This document shows positions 15,022-15,438 of a stretch of 15,438 bases of DNA, in pieces; the stretch's first letter is position 1; every line of letters begins with the position of its first letter. Under the pieces are notes generated by a model that worked only from the letters and a program-made list of their open reading frames with translations, was not told the origin of the DNA and ran no database searches. The DNA lies in the NCBI GenBank assembly GCA_947463775.1, contig CANHVD010000061.1, positions 1 through 15,438 of the forward strand. Reading direction: 5' to 3'. This stretch comes from Planctomycetaceae bacterium. Lineage in GTDB: Bacteria > Planctomycetota > Planctomycetia > Planctomycetales > Planctomycetaceae. Both the position numbers and the translations under genes were made by a program.

Positions 15022-15438
15022 CTACAGTCCCATTTCGCTCAAAAGATGGTCGGCTCCGTAAACAGTTCCGGTAATCCAGAGCACGTAACGGATGTCAACT
15101 CCGATCGAACGGCTGTAGTCCTGGTTCCACGCAAAGTCGTTAATGGTCGCTTCAAAGCAGCGATCAAAATTCACTCCGACGAGATGACCGTTTTTGTTCA
15201 GAACGGGACTACCGGAGTTGCCTCCAGTTGTATCCGTGTCGTAAAGAATGGCGACCGGAACCTGTCCCAGTCGAGGATGCAGGAAGCGTCCGAACTCGCC
15301 GGCTTCGTATTTCTTCATCACGGCTTCCGGAGTAATGAACGGTTCGACTCCGGTCGTTTTCTCGATCACGCCTTTCAATGTTGAAATCGGAGTCCTGACA
15401 ACGGCGTCGGCCGGCGAGTATGCGCGAACTCGACCGCA
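15022..15438 (-). CDS. S46 family serine peptidase, C-terminal part (cut by window edge)
   Basis: The frame is open to the right edge, so only the last 138 residues are seen and the start is outside the window. The segment D-T-T-G-G-N-S-G-S-P-V-L carries the catalytic Ser of the S46 dipeptidyl-peptidase family (DPP7/DPP11 and DAP BII). It is followed by V-G-V-N-F-D-R, A-T-I-N-D-F-A-W-N and S-R-S-I-G-V-D-I-R-Y-V-L-W, all typical of the family's C-terminus. Such enzymes are usually exported or periplasmic, about 700 residues long, and remove dipeptides from the N-termini of oligopeptides. Upstream residues such as R-A-Y-S-P-A-D-A also fit the family. An apparent start at 15378 is a Leu TTG codon within the frame, not the real start. 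It is upstream of typA on the same strand with a 415-base gap. Confidence 0.92.
   Translation of the reverse strand, partial: CGRVRAYSPADAVVRTPISTLKGVIEKTTGVEPFITPEAVMKKYEAGEFGRFLHPRLGQVPVAILYDTDTTGGNSGSPVLNKNGHLVGVNFDRCFEATINDFAWNQDYSRSIGVDIRYVLWITGTVYGADHLLSEMGL

Overview
The window looks like chromosomal DNA from a planctomycete (Planctomycetota). The evidence is the mix of genes: a Tat-exported conserved protein of a type I associate with planctomycetes, an S46-type peptidase, a Hanks-type Ser/Thr kinase, SelO, a divergent FabI-like reductase and an IS200-type transposase bracketed by hairpin repeats. Genes are mostly single units with sizeable spacers full of palindromes. The phylum call is inference from gene content, not from a marker gene.

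Layout, left to right: a PilZ-domain protein (+) converges on a MIP-family channel (-). On the minus strand follow, in transcription order from the right, a Ser/Thr kinase, a PilT-type ATPase and a FabI-like enoyl-ACP reductase, with gaps of 121 and 59 bases, so they may be co-transcribed. Next come a Tat-exported protein of unknown function (-) and, divergent from it, hisC (+). hisC converges on a glutamine-hydrolysing asparagine synthetase (-). A one-gene IS200-like transposase (+) lies inside paired hairpin modules. Then come selO (-), typA/bipA (-) with a clear terminator, and the 3' part of an S46 peptidase (-) that runs off the right edge.

Most genes are housekeeping: amino-acid metabolism (hisC, asnB), lipid synthesis (FabI-like), translation and stress GTPase (typA), protein AMPylation (selO), solute channel. 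A surface or motility theme is possible on the left (PilZ c-di-GMP receptor, PilT ATPase, kinase), but no pilus structural genes are present.

The most unusual material is between the genes. Several spacers carry short palindromes built as pairs of inverted hairpins, and in two of them the differences between the arms are exactly compensated in the stems. The transposase is flanked by inverted two-hairpin modules sharing an 11-base core with a GTAG tetranucleotide at the hairpin foot, as in REP/RAYT systems. I see no CRISPR array, tRNA, rRNA or obvious defence island.
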